A stretch of 41,207 nt of DNA. Origin: an uncultured Oscillospiraceae bacterium (GTDB lineage: Bacteria > Bacillota > Clostridia > Oscillospirales > Oscillospiraceae). A program made the translations under genes and the position numbers. The stretch lies in contig CATONV010000015.1 in assembly GCA_951801655.1 (NCBI GenBank), positions 1 through 41,207 of the forward strand, in the 5' to 3' direction. How positions within the stretch are numbered: position 1 is the stretch's first letter; each line of letters begins with the position of its first letter. Shown one piece after another: positions 24,182 to 33,040 of this stretch. Under the pieces are notes generated by a model. That model was given only the letters and a program-made list of their open reading frames with translations, had not been told where the DNA came from and made no database searches.

Positions 24182-24213
24182 GCTTGCCTGCGTCAGCGGC
24201 AAGCCTGTTTTTT
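24180..24213 (+). terminator. Intrinsic terminator of the XRE-type regulator gene
   Basis: AGGCTTGCC/GGCAAGCCT, 9-bp stem with a 9-nt loop, then GTTTTTT. It overlaps the stop codon of the gene and touches the end of the convergent dehydrogenase gene. Confidence 0.88.
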
Positions 24214-25145
24214 CATATTACCAGATTGTGAAGCTTCTCCCCGGCCAGATAGCGCCGCAGATTCTCCTGGGCCATCTCCACGCATTTTCGGCGGGTGATC
24301 TCCAGCCGCATCCCCCCGGCCACGTGGGGGGTGAGAAGCAGGTTGGGCACATCCCACAGAGGGCTGTCTGCGGGGAGAGGCTCAGGTTCGGTGACGTCCA
24401 GGGCGGCCCCCCACAGCTTGCCGGCGGTCATGGCCTTTGCCAGGGCGTCCTGGTCCAGCACGGACCCGCGCCCGGCGCTGATGAGAATGGCGTCGTCCTT
24501 CATCAGTGCGATGCGCGCCTCGTTCATCAGTTTTTCCGTCTGGGGGGAGTGGGGCAGGGTGAGGGCTACCACGTCGGCCCGGGGGAGGAGGGCGTCCATC
24601 TCATCCATGGTGCGCACCTGGTCAAATCCCTCAATGGGGCCGGCGACAGTCCGCTTCAGTCCAACGGTTTTGGCCCCCAGGGCCTGGCACAGCCGGGCGA
24701 AGTCGGCCCCCACGTGTCCCGCCCCCAGCACCAGAACGGTGCCGCCCAAAATGGTCTTCATGGGGCCCTCGTCCTTCCACACGTGGGCGCGCTGGCTGTC
24801 CAGATAGGTGGGCAGGCAGCGGCAGACGGCCATCAGCCCGGTGAGCATATGCTCAGCCACGCTGCGGCTGTTGGATCCACTGGAGGAGGTAAACAAAATT
24901 CCCTCCGGCAGGGCGCCGTCGTACTCCTCGGTGCCCGCCCACATGGTCTGGAACCACTTCAGGCTGATGGCCTGCTTCATTGCCTCCGCCCGGGGCCAGC
25001 CAAAGATGACGGTAGCCGCAGCCAGCTGCTCGGCGGTGACGGTGCTGCTGCGGGCGTAGACGTGGGTGGCGGCGGGGGCGATGGCCTCAAATTCCTCCCT
25101 CTCCCCCTCGTGCAGGGGAAGAAGATTTAAAATATACTCAGACAT
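24213..25145 (-). CDS. D-2-hydroxyacid dehydrogenase (NAD-dependent)
   Basis: A 310-aa oxidoreductase of the D-isomer 2-hydroxyacid dehydrogenase family, which interconverts 2-oxoacids and D-2-hydroxyacids with NAD(P)H. The Rossmann motif is VLGAGHVG (GxGxxG, about residue 140), followed by catalytic Arg in SAGRGSVLD, Glu in DVTEPEPLP, and His in LTPHVAGG. The closest general type is the glyoxylate/hydroxypyruvate reductase (GhrA-like) group; the exact substrate is uncertain. ATG at 25143-25145, preceded by AAGGGAG. Promoter TTGCCA-N17-TATAAT at 25228-25256. Confidence 0.9.
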   Translation of the reverse strand: MSEYILNLLPLHEGEREEFEAIAPAATHVYARSSTVTAEQLAAATVIFGWPRAEAMKQAISLKWFQTMWAGTEEYDGALPEGILFTSSSGSNSRSVAEHMLTGLMAVCRCLPTYLDSQRAHVWKDEGPMKTILGGTVLVLGAGHVGADFARLCQALGAKTVGLKRTVAGPIEGFDQVRTMDEMDALLPRADVVALTLPHSPQTEKLMNEARIALMKDDAILISAGRGSVLDQDALAKAMTAGKLWGAALDVTEPEPLPADSPLWDVPNLLLTPHVAGGMRLEITRRKCVEMAQENLRRYLAGEKLHNLVI

Positions 25146-25159
25146 GACGTACTCCCTTC

Positions 25160-25183
25160 GTAGGGGCGGCCTGGGGCCGCCTG
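25160..25183. repeat. GTAGGGGC-type intergenic repeat, R3
   Basis: GTAGGGGCGGCCTGGGGCCG followed by CCTG. It matches R4 at 33191-33214 at 20 or more of 23 positions and contains GGCGGCC/GGCCGCC arms. It lies in the leader of the dehydrogenase gene. Confidence 0.55.
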
Positions 25184-25227
25184 TTTGTATTCGGCTGATG
25201 CTGCGGACGACCACAGGCCGCCTCTGC

Positions 25228-25256
25228 ATTATATAAAATCCCGGCAGTCGTGGCAA
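25228..25256 (-). promoter_or_regulatory. Sigma-A promoter of the dehydrogenase gene
   Basis: Minus-strand TTGCCA (25251-25256) and TATAAT (25228-25233) with a 17-bp spacer. Confidence 0.8.
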
Positions 25257-25271
25257 GTCCCATTCTTCGCC

Positions 25272-25300
25272 TTTACTCCCGGAAAAAGCTGTGGTAGAAT
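25272..25300 (+). promoter_or_regulatory. Sigma-A promoter of recG
   Basis: TTTACT (25272-25277) and TAGAAT (25295-25300), spacer 17 bp. The leader to the GTG start is about 125 nt; no structured element was recognised in it. Confidence 0.65.
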
Positions 25301-25431
25301 GAGAGAAATTCTCAAACTTTCCGATGCCTCTATCTGAATTATGGATGGGTGTCTGCGGACGGATAATATCCGTCCCTGCGAAAAGATGGAATTGCTATAG
25401 CAAACAACCCGAAAGAAAGGGGGCCTCTGCT

Positions 25432-27522
25432 GTGGATGTCACTCCTAATACCCCGCTGACCGATTTCCCCGGCGTGGGGGAGGCCCGGGCGAAAAAGCTG
25501 GAGAGGCTCGGCCTGAAAACTGCCGGCGACCTGCTGGTCTGGTATCCCCGGGACTACGAAGACCGGCGGAAGGTCTATACCGTGGCCGAGGCCCCGACAG
25601 AGGGCCGGGTCTGCGTCCAGGCCATGGCAGCTGAGCACCCCCGCCTTTCCCGTATCCGAAAGGGGCTGGAGCTGGTCCAGGTGAAGGCGGCGGACCACAC
25701 CGGGGCCCTGCATCTCACCTTTTTCAACCAGGGATACGTGGAGAGGGCCATCCGAGCCGGAGAGGAGTACATTTTCTACGGCGCAGTGGAAATTCAGGGC
25801 CGCCGCCGTTCCATGGTCAACCCCATCTTTGAGAGGGCGGGAAAGCAGAGTGTCACAGGCTGCATTATGCCCGTCTACCGGCTGACGGCGGGGATCAGCA
25901 ACCATCTGCTGGCCTCCCTCACCCGGCTGGCCCTCCCCTGCGCCGCCAGTCTGCCCGAGACCCTGCCCCAGAGTGTTCGTCAGGAGCATCAGCTGGCGGC
26001 GGTGGAATTTTCTGTTACAAACATTCACTTCCCCGGGGACGAAAAGTCTCTGGAGACGGCCCGGAGGCGGCTGTCCTTTGAGGAGCTGTTCTACCTGGCG
26101 GTGGGCCTGAGTCTTTTAAAAAGCCGCCGGGATAAAGGCGGCGCCGGCCTGTTCATCCCCTCCCGGCCCCTGGAGGAATTTTCAGCCCTTCTCCCCTTCA
26201 CCCCCACCGCCTCTCAGCTCCAGGTGATGGAGGAGGTGGCCGCCGACATGGCCTCGGGGCGGCCCATGAATCGGCTGGTCCAGGGGGACGTGGGCTCCGG
26301 CAAAACCGCCGTGGCCGCCTGCGCCGGCTGGCTGTGCGCCAAGGGTGGGTATCAGACCGCCCTCATGGCCCCCACCGAGGTGCTGGCCGAGCAGCACTTC
26401 AAGTCTCTGTCCCAGCTTCTCTCCCCCGCAGGCGTCCGTGTGGGACTGCTTACCGGCTCCATGACGGCCTCCGAAAAAAAGCGGGTCCGGGCCGCCCTGG
26501 AGTCGGGGGAGATCGACTTTGCCGTGGGCACCCACGCCCTCATCTCAGAGGGGGTAGTCTTCCGCCGCCTGGCCCTCATCGTGGCCGACGAGCAGCACCG
26601 CTTCGGCGTGGCCCAGCGGGCCGCCCTGGCCGCCAAGGGCGGGGAGGGGGCCGCCCCCCATGTGCTGGTCATGTCGGCCACCCCTATTCCCCGCACCTTG
26701 GCCCTCATCATCTACGGCGACCTGGATGTCTCCGTCATCGATCAACTCCCCCCCGGCCGCACTCCCATCTCCACCTACGTGGTCCGGGAGGACAAGCGGC
26801 AGCGGATGTACGGCTTTGTCCGCAAGCAGGTGTCCGAGGGGCGGCAGGTGTATATCATCTGCCCCGCCGTGGAGGACAATCCGGACGCCGCCCTTCCCGG
26901 GGAGGAGTCCCCCGCCCTGAACCTGAAGGCGGTAAAGAGCTACGCTGAGAGTCTCCAGCGCGAGGTCTTCCCCGACCTGCGGCTGGGCATCCTCCATGGC
27001 AAGCTGAAACCCAGGGAGAAAGAGGCGGCTATGACCGCCTTCGTCGGGGGGGAGACCCAGGTGCTGGTGGCCACCACCGTGGTGGAGGTGGGGGTGGACG
27101 TGCCCAACGCCTCCCTCATTATCATTGAGAACGCCGACCGCTTCGGTCTCAGTCAGCTTCACCAGCTCCGGGGACGGGTAGGACGGGGGGAATACCCTTC
27201 CCACTGTGTCCTCATCACCGGTACCCGCAGTCTGGAGGCCATGGAGAGACTGCACACCCTGGCCTCCACCACCGACGGCTTCAAGATCTCCGAGGAAGAC
27301 CTGAAGGCCCGGGGACCCGGCGACTTCTTCGGCAACCGGCAACACGGTCTGCCCCAGATGAAGCTGGCCGACCTGGCCGGGGACATGCGTCTTCTCAGCG
27401 AGGCCCAGCAGGCCGCCCGGACACTGTTGGAGAACGACCCCCGTCTCACCCGGCCGGAAAACCACCCCGTCTGGGAGAGGGTTCGCCGGCTCTTCGCCGA
27501 CACCCCGGATATTTTTAACTGA
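25432..27522 (+). CDS. recG: ATP-dependent DNA helicase RecG
   Basis: Branch-migrating helicase that remodels stalled forks and Holliday junctions. The 696-aa product has the N-terminal wedge/OB domain (about 60-160, starting TDFPGVGEARAKKLERLGL), Walker A QGDVGSGKTAVA near 285, the DEQH box (ADEQHRFGVAQR), motif III MSATPIPRTLAL and the C-terminal helicase motif with RGRVGRG. Full length for RecG. A GTG at 25432 is chosen as the start because AAGGGGG lies eight bases upstream; an ATG 36 codons earlier lacks such a site and extends beyond the family N-terminus. The next gene follows after 18 nt. Confidence 0.96.
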   Translation: MDVTPNTPLTDFPGVGEARAKKLERLGLKTAGDLLVWYPRDYEDRRKVYTVAEAPTEGRVCVQAMAAEHPRLSRIRKGLELVQVKAADHTGALHLTFFNQGYVERAIRAGEEYIFYGAVEIQGRRRSMVNPIFERAGKQSVTGCIMPVYRLTAGISNHLLASLTRLALPCAASLPETLPQSVRQEHQLAAVEFSVTNIHFPGDEKSLETARRRLSFEELFYLAVGLSLLKSRRDKGGAGLFIPSRPLEEFSALLPFTPTASQLQVMEEVAADMASGRPMNRLVQGDVGSGKTAVAACAGWLCAKGGYQTALMAPTEVLAEQHFKSLSQLLSPAGVRVGLLTGSMTASEKKRVRAALESGEIDFAVGTHALISEGVVFRRLALIVADEQHRFGVAQRAALAAKGGEGAAPHVLVMSATPIPRTLALIIYGDLDVSVIDQLPPGRTPISTYVVREDKRQRMYGFVRKQVSEGRQVYIICPAVEDNPDAALPGEESPALNLKAVKSYAESLQREVFPDLRLGILHGKLKPREKEAAMTAFVGGETQVLVATTVVEVGVDVPNASLIIIENADRFGLSQLHQLRGRVGRGEYPSHCVLITGTRSLEAMERLHTLASTTDGFKISEEDLKARGPGDFFGNRQHGLPQMKLADLAGDMRLLSEAQQAARTLLENDPRLTRPENHPVWERVRRLFADTPDIFN

Positions 27523-27540
27523 ACGAGAGGAGAACTGATT

Positions 27541-27909
27541 ATGACACATTTGGAAAAAGCGCAGGAACTTCGGGCCCGCACCGACATACACTTCAACTGC
27601 TGCCAGGCCGTGCTGGTCACCTTTGCGGAGGAAATGGGCCTGACCGAACAGCAGGCCTACAACCTGGGGGCCAATTTCGGCTCCGGGATGCGCTGCGGCT
27701 CAGTCTGCGGCACCCTCACCGGGGCGCTGATGGTGCTGGGCATGACGGGCTACGACGAGGAGCAGTCCACCGCCTTCCTGCGCAGGTTCCGGGAGGAAAA
27801 CGGGGAGGTCAACTGCGCCGCCCTGCTGAAGAAGTCCCACGAGGCCGGCATCCCCCGGAAGGAGCACTGCGACGGCCTGGTCTTTGAAGTGGTGCAGATG
27901 CTGGGATAA
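27541..27909 (+). CDS. C_GCAxxG_C_C family redox-type protein
   Basis: A 122-aa member of the C_GCAxxG_C_C family, small cysteine-rich proteins of anaerobes thought to have a redox role; no reaction is established. Family cysteines are present: NCCQAVL (20-21), the MRCGSVCGTLTGALMVLG block (with Cys in place of Ala in the GCAxxG pattern), Cys near 98 in NCAALL, and HCDGLV. ATG has GAGAGGAG upstream. Co-directional with recG, 18 nt apart, probably one transcription unit. Confidence 0.85.
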   Translation: MTHLEKAQELRARTDIHFNCCQAVLVTFAEEMGLTEQQAYNLGANFGSGMRCGSVCGTLTGALMVLGMTGYDEEQSTAFLRRFREENGEVNCAALLKKSHEAGIPRKEHCDGLVFEVVQMLG

Positions 27910-28251
27910 ACCACGCAGGCGTCCCTGCCGCCCCGCGGAAAACCACACAGGGGCGCCCCGACGGGGCGCCCCTGTGTGGTGATCTGGAAGGATGGATGAA
28001 AAAGGAATGATGGAGTCAAAGGCCGCAAATCCTCAGTAACCGCCGGCAAGAGCGGCAGCCGGCGCTTCGTTAAATTTTTAACCCTTGCTCTGTTCAAGAC
28101 TTTACCACTCTGCCCGGGGAAATACCATCCCCAAATCCATTATATTCATCATTACTTTTTAATTATATTTTCAATCAAATGTCAATCATGATACCTCGCC
28201 CCGAAAAGCCTGTACAATTCCATAAAGAACCTCACAGAAAGGAGTCTGACT
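27910..28251. other. Intergenic region with a very strong hairpin and AT-rich segment
   Basis: Between the C_GCAxxG_C_C gene and mutY. It holds the 18-bp hairpin at 27942-27980, then a CGCCGGC/GCCGGCG inverted repeat (28042-28065), and an AT-rich stretch around 28135-28185. No protein gene is supported. On the minus strand the hairpin is followed by TTTT and preceded by a C/U-rich stretch, so a minus-strand small RNA is possible but no convincing promoter was found. Confidence 0.45.
27942..27980. terminator. 18-bp hairpin (terminator-like)
   Basis: A perfect 18-bp stem around a GAC loop. On the plus strand no T-run follows; on the minus strand TTTT follows directly, so it would terminate a minus-strand transcript better than the plus-strand recG unit. 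Confidence 0.6.
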
Positions 28252-29298
28252 TTGGAGGAATTACATCAGCTTCCCATCCCGCTTCTGGTCTGGTACCGGG
28301 AGAACGCCCGCACCCTGCCCTGGCGCAGCGACCCCACGCCTTACCATGTTTGGGTTTCGGAAATCATGCTCCAACAGACCCGGGTGGCAGCGGTGCTGGA
28401 CTACTACCGCCGCTTTTTGGAGGCGGCCCCGGACGTAGCTGCGCTGGCCGCCCTGCCTCAAGACCGGCTGATGAAGCTATGGCAGGGACTGGGCTACTAC
28501 AGCCGGGCCCGAAACCTGCAAAAAGCGGCAGAACAAATCATGTCCTGCCACGGCGGAGTATTTCCAAATACTTATGAGGCGATCCGGGCTCTGCCCGGCG
28601 TGGGGGACTACACCGCCGGGGCGGTGGCCTCCATCGCTTTTGGACTGCCCGTTCCGGCGGTGGATGGCAACGTCCTGCGTGTGGTTGCCCGGATCACCGG
28701 AGACAGCGGGGACATCGCCTCTCCGGCCATGAAGCGGCGGGTAAGCGCCTGTCTGGCGCAGGTAATCCCTCTGGAGGCCCCGGGAGATTTTAACCAGTCT
28801 CTGATGGAGCTGGGGGCCACGATCTGCCTGCCCAACGGCGCCCCGCTGTGTGAAAAGTGTCCGGTGGCGGCACTCTGCCGGGCCTTTCAGGAGAGCCGCA
28901 CCGGGGAGCTGCCCGTCAAGGCGGCCAAAAAGGCCCGGCGCGTGGAGGAAAAGACCGTCTATCTTATCTTTCACAGGGACAGCGTGGCCCTCCGCCGCCG
29001 CCCGGACCGGGGGTTGCTGGCCGGACTGTGGGAGTACCCCAATGAGCCGGCGGACGGCACGGACTGGCTGGCACAGTGGGGGCTGTACACCCCTTCGCTG
29101 GAGAAAGCCGGGACGGGAAAACACATCTTCACCCATATCGAGTGGCACATGACTGCCCTGATCGGGGAGTTGGAGGGCCCGGCGCTTCCGGAGGGCTGGG
29201 TGTGGGCGGACCGGGAGGCCCTGCGGGACACCTACGCCCTTCCCAACGCCTTCGGCTGCTTTGCCCGGCCGGTGCTGGACCGGCTGGGCCACTTCTGA
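28252..29298 (+). CDS. mutY: A/G-specific adenine glycosylase
   Basis: Removes adenine mispaired with 8-oxoguanine. The 348-aa protein has the catalytic Glu37 (SEIMLQQTRV), the helix-hairpin-helix LPGVGDYTAGAVASIAF with Asp138 in PAVDGNVLRV, the Fe-S cysteines C192, C200, C203, C209, and a C-terminal NUDIX-like 8-oxoG-recognition domain (about 225-345). The cysteine spacing is C-x7-C-x2-C-x5-C; E. coli MutY has x6 in the first gap. A TTG start is favoured: AAAGGAG lies seven bases upstream of 28252 and no ATG is suitably placed. The radical SAM gene follows after 13 nt. Confidence 0.94.
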   Translation: MEELHQLPIPLLVWYRENARTLPWRSDPTPYHVWVSEIMLQQTRVAAVLDYYRRFLEAAPDVAALAALPQDRLMKLWQGLGYYSRARNLQKAAEQIMSCHGGVFPNTYEAIRALPGVGDYTAGAVASIAFGLPVPAVDGNVLRVVARITGDSGDIASPAMKRRVSACLAQVIPLEAPGDFNQSLMELGATICLPNGAPLCEKCPVAALCRAFQESRTGELPVKAAKKARRVEEKTVYLIFHRDSVALRRRPDRGLLAGLWEYPNEPADGTDWLAQWGLYTPSLEKAGTGKHIFTHIEWHMTALIGELEGPALPEGWVWADREALRDTYALPNAFGCFARPVLDRLGHF

Positions 29299-29311
29299 GA
29301 GGAGGAGTACC

Positions 29312-30190
29312 ATGATTTGCCGCCTTTGTCCCCGGAACTGCGGGGCCCTGCGTACCGAAGCCGCAGGGACGGGCTATTGCCGCATGCCGTCCGTCCCAGT
29401 TTTGGCCCGGGCCGCCCTCCACCACTGGGAGGAGCCCCCGATCTCTGGGACACGTGGTTCCGGAACGATCTTCTTCTCCGGCTGTTCTCTGGGCTGCGTA
29501 TTCTGTCAAAATGAGAAAATCAGCCATCAGGACTTCGGAAAGGCCGTCACCCTGGAGAGGCTGCGGGAAATCTGTGAGGTACTCATCGCCCAGGGGGCCC
29601 ACAATCTAAACTTTGTGAACCCCACTCACTACGCCCATGTTGTCGCCGCCCTGCTGAAGGACTGGCGCCCCCCTGTCCCCGTTGTATTCAACACCGGGGG
29701 ATATGACGCGGAGGATACCCTCCGGAAGCTGGAGGGCCTGGTGGACATCTACCTCCCCGACCTGAAATACCTGGACGGGGACACCGCCCGCCGCTGTTCC
29801 GACGCCCCCGATTACCCAGAGATTGCCCAGGCGGCCATCCGGGAGATGGTCCGACAGACTGGTCCCTGCCGGTTTGATGATAACGGGCTGTTATTAAAGG
29901 GGACAATCATACGCCATTTGATTCTTCCCGGCCAAGTGAGTCATGCCAAGGCGGTGATGGACTGGGCGGCGGCAGCCTTTCAGCCGGGGACGGTTCTCTT
30001 CTCCCTTATGAGTCAGTACACCCCCTGGGGGGACCTGTCCGCCTGTCCGGAGCTGGACCGCCGCCTGCGCCCCAGCGAGATACGGACCGCCCAGGCGTAT
30101 ATGCGTAATACAGGTCTGGACGGCTTCACCCAGGAGAGGACCTCCGCCAAAGAGGAGTACACCCCGCCTTTCGACCTGACGGGAATATGA
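29312..30190 (+). CDS. Radical SAM protein, PflX/COG1313-like
   Basis: A 292-aa radical SAM enzyme with the CxxxCxxC cluster motif at C58-C62-C65 (GCSLGCVFCQN). The N-terminus has a second cysteine set (CRLCPRNC, then GYC at 21-23), as in the PflX group, related to pyruvate formate-lyase activating enzymes. The target protein of PflX is not known, so an activase role is only suggested by similarity. ATG with GAGAGGAGGAG upstream. It follows mutY by 13 nt and ends at a hairpin at 30194. Confidence 0.85.
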   Translation: MICRLCPRNCGALRTEAAGTGYCRMPSVPVLARAALHHWEEPPISGTRGSGTIFFSGCSLGCVFCQNEKISHQDFGKAVTLERLREICEVLIAQGAHNLNFVNPTHYAHVVAALLKDWRPPVPVVFNTGGYDAEDTLRKLEGLVDIYLPDLKYLDGDTARRCSDAPDYPEIAQAAIREMVRQTGPCRFDDNGLLLKGTIIRHLILPGQVSHAKAVMDWAAAAFQPGTVLFSLMSQYTPWGDLSACPELDRRLRPSEIRTAQAYMRNTGLDGFTQERTSAKEEYTPPFDLTGI

Positions 30191-30193
30191 ACG

Positions 30194-30219
30194 GAGCCTG
30201 ACGGTAACCCGTCAGGCTC
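30194..30219 (+). terminator. Hairpin terminator between the radical SAM gene and rlmH
   Basis: GAGCCTGACGG/CCGTCAGGCTC, 11-bp stem, 4-nt loop, followed by TTACTTAT. It lies between convergent genes; the T-run is weak on both strands. Confidence 0.65.
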
Positions 30220-30699
30220 TTACTTATGGTAGGACGACCCCTCATTGATTTTAAACGCCCGGTAGATTTGCTCCAAAAGCATAACCCGGGCCAGGTGGTG
30301 AGGGAAGGTCATGGGGGACATGGACAGCCTCTCCCGCGCCTCCGCCTTGATGGAGGGGTGGAGGCCACAGCTGCCGCCGATGACAAAGACCAGGTGTTTA
30401 TCCTGACCGCTCTGAGCGGGAATCATATGGGCCAACTCCTCGCTGGAAAGCATCCGCCCCTCTATACACAGAGCAGCTACCCTGGAACCGGGCGGAATTT
30501 TGCCTCGGATGGCCTCCCCCTCCTTTGCCAGGGCGTTGGTAATCTCCCCCAGGGTTGGGTCCTTGGGCAGCTTGGCCTCTGGGATTTCAACGACAGTCAG
30601 TTTGCAGTAGGGGGACAGCCGCTTGCTGTACTCAGCGCAGGCGTCCTTGTAAAACTGTTCCTTCAGCTTGCCCACGCAAATCAGCCAGACACTCAGCAT
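30220..30699 (-). CDS. rlmH: 23S rRNA (pseudouridine(1915)-N3)-methyltransferase RlmH
   Basis: SPOUT-family methyltransferase acting on helix 69 of 23S rRNA. The 159-aa product has the typical length and motifs: the N-terminal VGKLKEQFYKDACAEY, the knot region LVFVIGGSCGLHPS, and the C-terminal LARVMLLEQIYRAFKINEGSSYHK tail, all highly conserved. ATG with AAGGAGG. The start overlaps the end of the YycJ-type gene by seven bases; yycJ and rlmH are also neighbours in many Bacilli next to walRK. Confidence 0.97.
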   Translation of the reverse strand: MLSVWLICVGKLKEQFYKDACAEYSKRLSPYCKLTVVEIPEAKLPKDPTLGEITNALAKEGEAIRGKIPPGSRVAALCIEGRMLSSEELAHMIPAQSGQDKHLVFVIGGSCGLHPSIKAEARERLSMSPMTFPHHLARVMLLEQIYRAFKINEGSSYHK

Positions 30700-31493
30700 A
30701 CAGCCGCCTCCTTGGCTCTCCAGGTGGCGCCCAGGGATTCCGCCGGGGCCACACTCAAATCAATATCTTGGCCACAGCCCATGGCCGCCAGACGCCGGCT
30801 GACCGTCTCGTAGGCCCGGGCCGGCGTGTTGTTCTGTCGGGACAGGTGGGCCAGGATAACCGACCGGGTTCCCCTCTCCACCGCCCAGGCGGCCAGCTCC
30901 GCCCCCGCCTCGTTGGACAGGTGTCCGTAGTCCCCCAGAATGCGCTGCTTTAAGTAGTAAGTATAGGGCCCGGACTTTACCCAGTCCACATCGTGGTTGG
31001 TCTCACACACCAGCAGGTCACATCCCTCCACTGCCCGGCAGACCTCCTGCGTAACCCGGCCCAGGTCGGTACACAGCACCATGCGCTGTCCCTCTCCGGC
31101 GATGGAGTAGCCTACGCTGCCCGCCGCGTCGTGCAGCGTGGGGAAGGACTCCACCCACAGGCTGCCGATCTGCACCCCGGCGCCCGCCTCCTGGGGACAA
31201 AACAGTCTCATTACCTCGTCGCACCGGTTTTTCCCATACCACTCCAGGCAGGTGGGCCGGGTGGCGTAGATGGGGACTTTGATCTTTTTGGTCAGCACCC
31301 GCAGGCCGGACACATGGTCGCTGTGCTCGTGGGTAATCAGGATAGCGGACAGCTGGCTGACGCCCAGCTCCGCCAGTCCGGCGGCAATGCGCTTGGCGGA
31401 GATACCGGCGTCCAACAGGATGTGGGTATCTCCGCAGGACACCAGGGCGGCGTTGCCGGCGGAACCGCTGGCAAACGTGGTAAAGGTCAGCAA
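30693..31493 (-). CDS. YycJ/WalJ-type metallo-beta-lactamase-fold nuclease
   Basis: A 266-aa MBL-fold hydrolase of the YycJ (WalJ) group, which in Bacillus is a DNA-acting nuclease linked to the walRK operon. The metal motif is THEHSDH (54-60), with further ligands in FPTLHDAAGS, the CTDLG and the GHLSNEAG and LAHLSRQNN motifs. TTG at 31491-31493 is used as the start because AAAGGAG lies seven bases upstream; no ATG is close. Overlaps rlmH by seven bases, so they are co-expressed. A classical walRK locus is not adjacent here. Confidence 0.88.
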   Translation of the reverse strand: MLTFTTFASGSAGNAALVSCGDTHILLDAGISAKRIAAGLAELGVSQLSAILITHEHSDHVSGLRVLTKKIKVPIYATRPTCLEWYGKNRCDEVMRLFCPQEAGAGVQIGSLWVESFPTLHDAAGSVGYSIAGEGQRMVLCTDLGRVTQEVCRAVEGCDLLVCETNHDVDWVKSGPYTYYLKQRILGDYGHLSNEAGAELAAWAVERGTRSVILAHLSRQNNTPARAYETVSRRLAAMGCGQDIDLSVAPAESLGATWRAKEAAVC

Positions 31494-31629
31494 AATATCT
31501 CTCCTTTTGCAGCAAATCAGGGCCCGACATCTCTGCCAAGCCCTGGGAAATATCATTCAGGGCAAAGCGGCCCCGACGCACCGCCTTATCATCCTGCAAA
31601 ATCGGACCACCGGCCCCTGTGGACGGCGG

Positions 31630-32925
31630 TTATCCCACCTGGGCCTGGTCTTCCTCCCCGGGCACGCTGACAATCTGAATCTCAGCCCCCAGGTTGGCCA
31701 GCTTTTCCACGATGGTCTCGTATCCCCGTTCAATGTGGTGGATGCCGTCGATTTCGGTGGTGCCCTGAGCGGCCAGGCCGGCGATAATCATGGCGGCTCC
31801 GGCCCGCAGATCGCAGGCGTGGATGGGGGCCCCCGTCAGGTGGTCCACCCCCTCGATCACGGCCACCTTGCCGTCCACCTGGATACGGGCCCCCATGCGG
31901 CGAAACTCGTCCACATAGCGGTATCGGTTGTCCCAAACGCCCTCAGTCAGTACGCTGGTCCCCCGGGCAATGCACAGGACTGCGGCAATCTGCGGCTGCA
32001 TGTCGGTGGGAAAGCCCGGATAAGGCATAGTCTTCACATTCACCCGGCTGAGAGGGCCTGTCCGACGCAGGCGGATGGCCTCGTCCAGCTCCTCCACCTC
32101 CACCCCCATCTCCGCCAGTTTGGCGGTAATGCAGTCCAGGTGCTTGGGGATTACATTCTGAATGAGTACATCTCCGCCAGCGGCGGCCACGGCGGCCATG
32201 TAGGTGCCCGCCTCGATCTGGTCGGGGATGATGGAGTAGGAGCCCCCCTTCAGGCGGGAGACACCCCGGATTTTGATGACGTCAGTGCCGGCCCCCCGGA
32301 TATCAGCCCCCATGGAGTTGAGAAAATTGGCCAGATCCACGATGTGGGGCTCCTTGGCCGCATTTTCAATCACCGTTCTGCCCTGGGCCAGGGTAGCAGC
32401 CAGCATAATGTTCATGGTGGCCCCCACGGAAACGATGTCCAGATACACCTGTCCCCCGGACAGCCGGGCCGCGTTGGGTACGCGGGCGTCGATCAGGCCA
32501 TTGCGCACCTCCACCTCGGCCCCCATGGCCACAAAGCCCTTGATATGCTGATCCACGGGCCGTCCCCCCAGGTCGCAGCCGCCGGGCAGGGGGACCTCCG
32601 CCCAGCCGAACCGGCTGAGAAGGGCGCCCACCAGATAGTAGCTGGCGCGGATCTTCCGGGCCAGCTCATAGGGCACCTGACGGTTGCGGATATGGGAGCA
32701 GTCCACCTCCACGGTGGTGCGATTGACCAGGCGCACGTCGGCGCCCAGCTCTCTCAAAATCTGAAGGATCAGCGTGACATCGCTGATCTGGGGTACGTTT
32801 TCAATGCGGCACACGCCGTCCACCAGCAGGGCGGCGGGAATAATGGCAACGGCGGCGTTTTTTGCGCCACTGATATGAATGGTTCCGTGGAGGGGATTGC
32901 CTCCGTGAATCAGATACTTGGTCAA
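31630..32925 (-). CDS. murA: UDP-N-acetylglucosamine 1-carboxyvinyltransferase
   Basis: First committed enzyme of peptidoglycan precursor synthesis, adding enolpyruvate to UDP-GlcNAc. The 431-aa protein has the catalytic Cys117 in LPGGCDLGGRPVDQH (the fosfomycin target residue) and Lys22-Asn23 in SGAKNAA. The start is TTG at 32923-32925, with GAGGGTGCAGG upstream. It is preceded by a promoter (33041-33069) and by a TTTAC-N6-TTCAC pair (33086-33101) identical to that of the response-regulator promoter at 8218-8233. Confidence 0.95.
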   Translation of the reverse strand: MTKYLIHGGNPLHGTIHISGAKNAAVAIIPAALLVDGVCRIENVPQISDVTLILQILRELGADVRLVNRTTVEVDCSHIRNRQVPYELARKIRASYYLVGALLSRFGWAEVPLPGGCDLGGRPVDQHIKGFVAMGAEVEVRNGLIDARVPNAARLSGGQVYLDIVSVGATMNIMLAATLAQGRTVIENAAKEPHIVDLANFLNSMGADIRGAGTDVIKIRGVSRLKGGSYSIIPDQIEAGTYMAAVAAAGGDVLIQNVIPKHLDCITAKLAEMGVEVEELDEAIRLRRTGPLSRVNVKTMPYPGFPTDMQPQIAAVLCIARGTSVLTEGVWDNRYRYVDEFRRMGARIQVDGKVAVIEGVDHLTGAPIHACDLRAGAAMIIAGLAAQGTTEIDGIHHIERGYETIVEKLANLGAEIQIVSVPGEEDQAQVG

Positions 32926-33040
32926 AAACCTGCACCCTCTTTTCCATGTCTTGGAATCTATAAGAAACAATACGGCGTAGGCGCCATATGTAAAAATCAA
33001 AGGAGTTTCTGCCGTCGGCAGGGCGTAACAAACCGGATAC

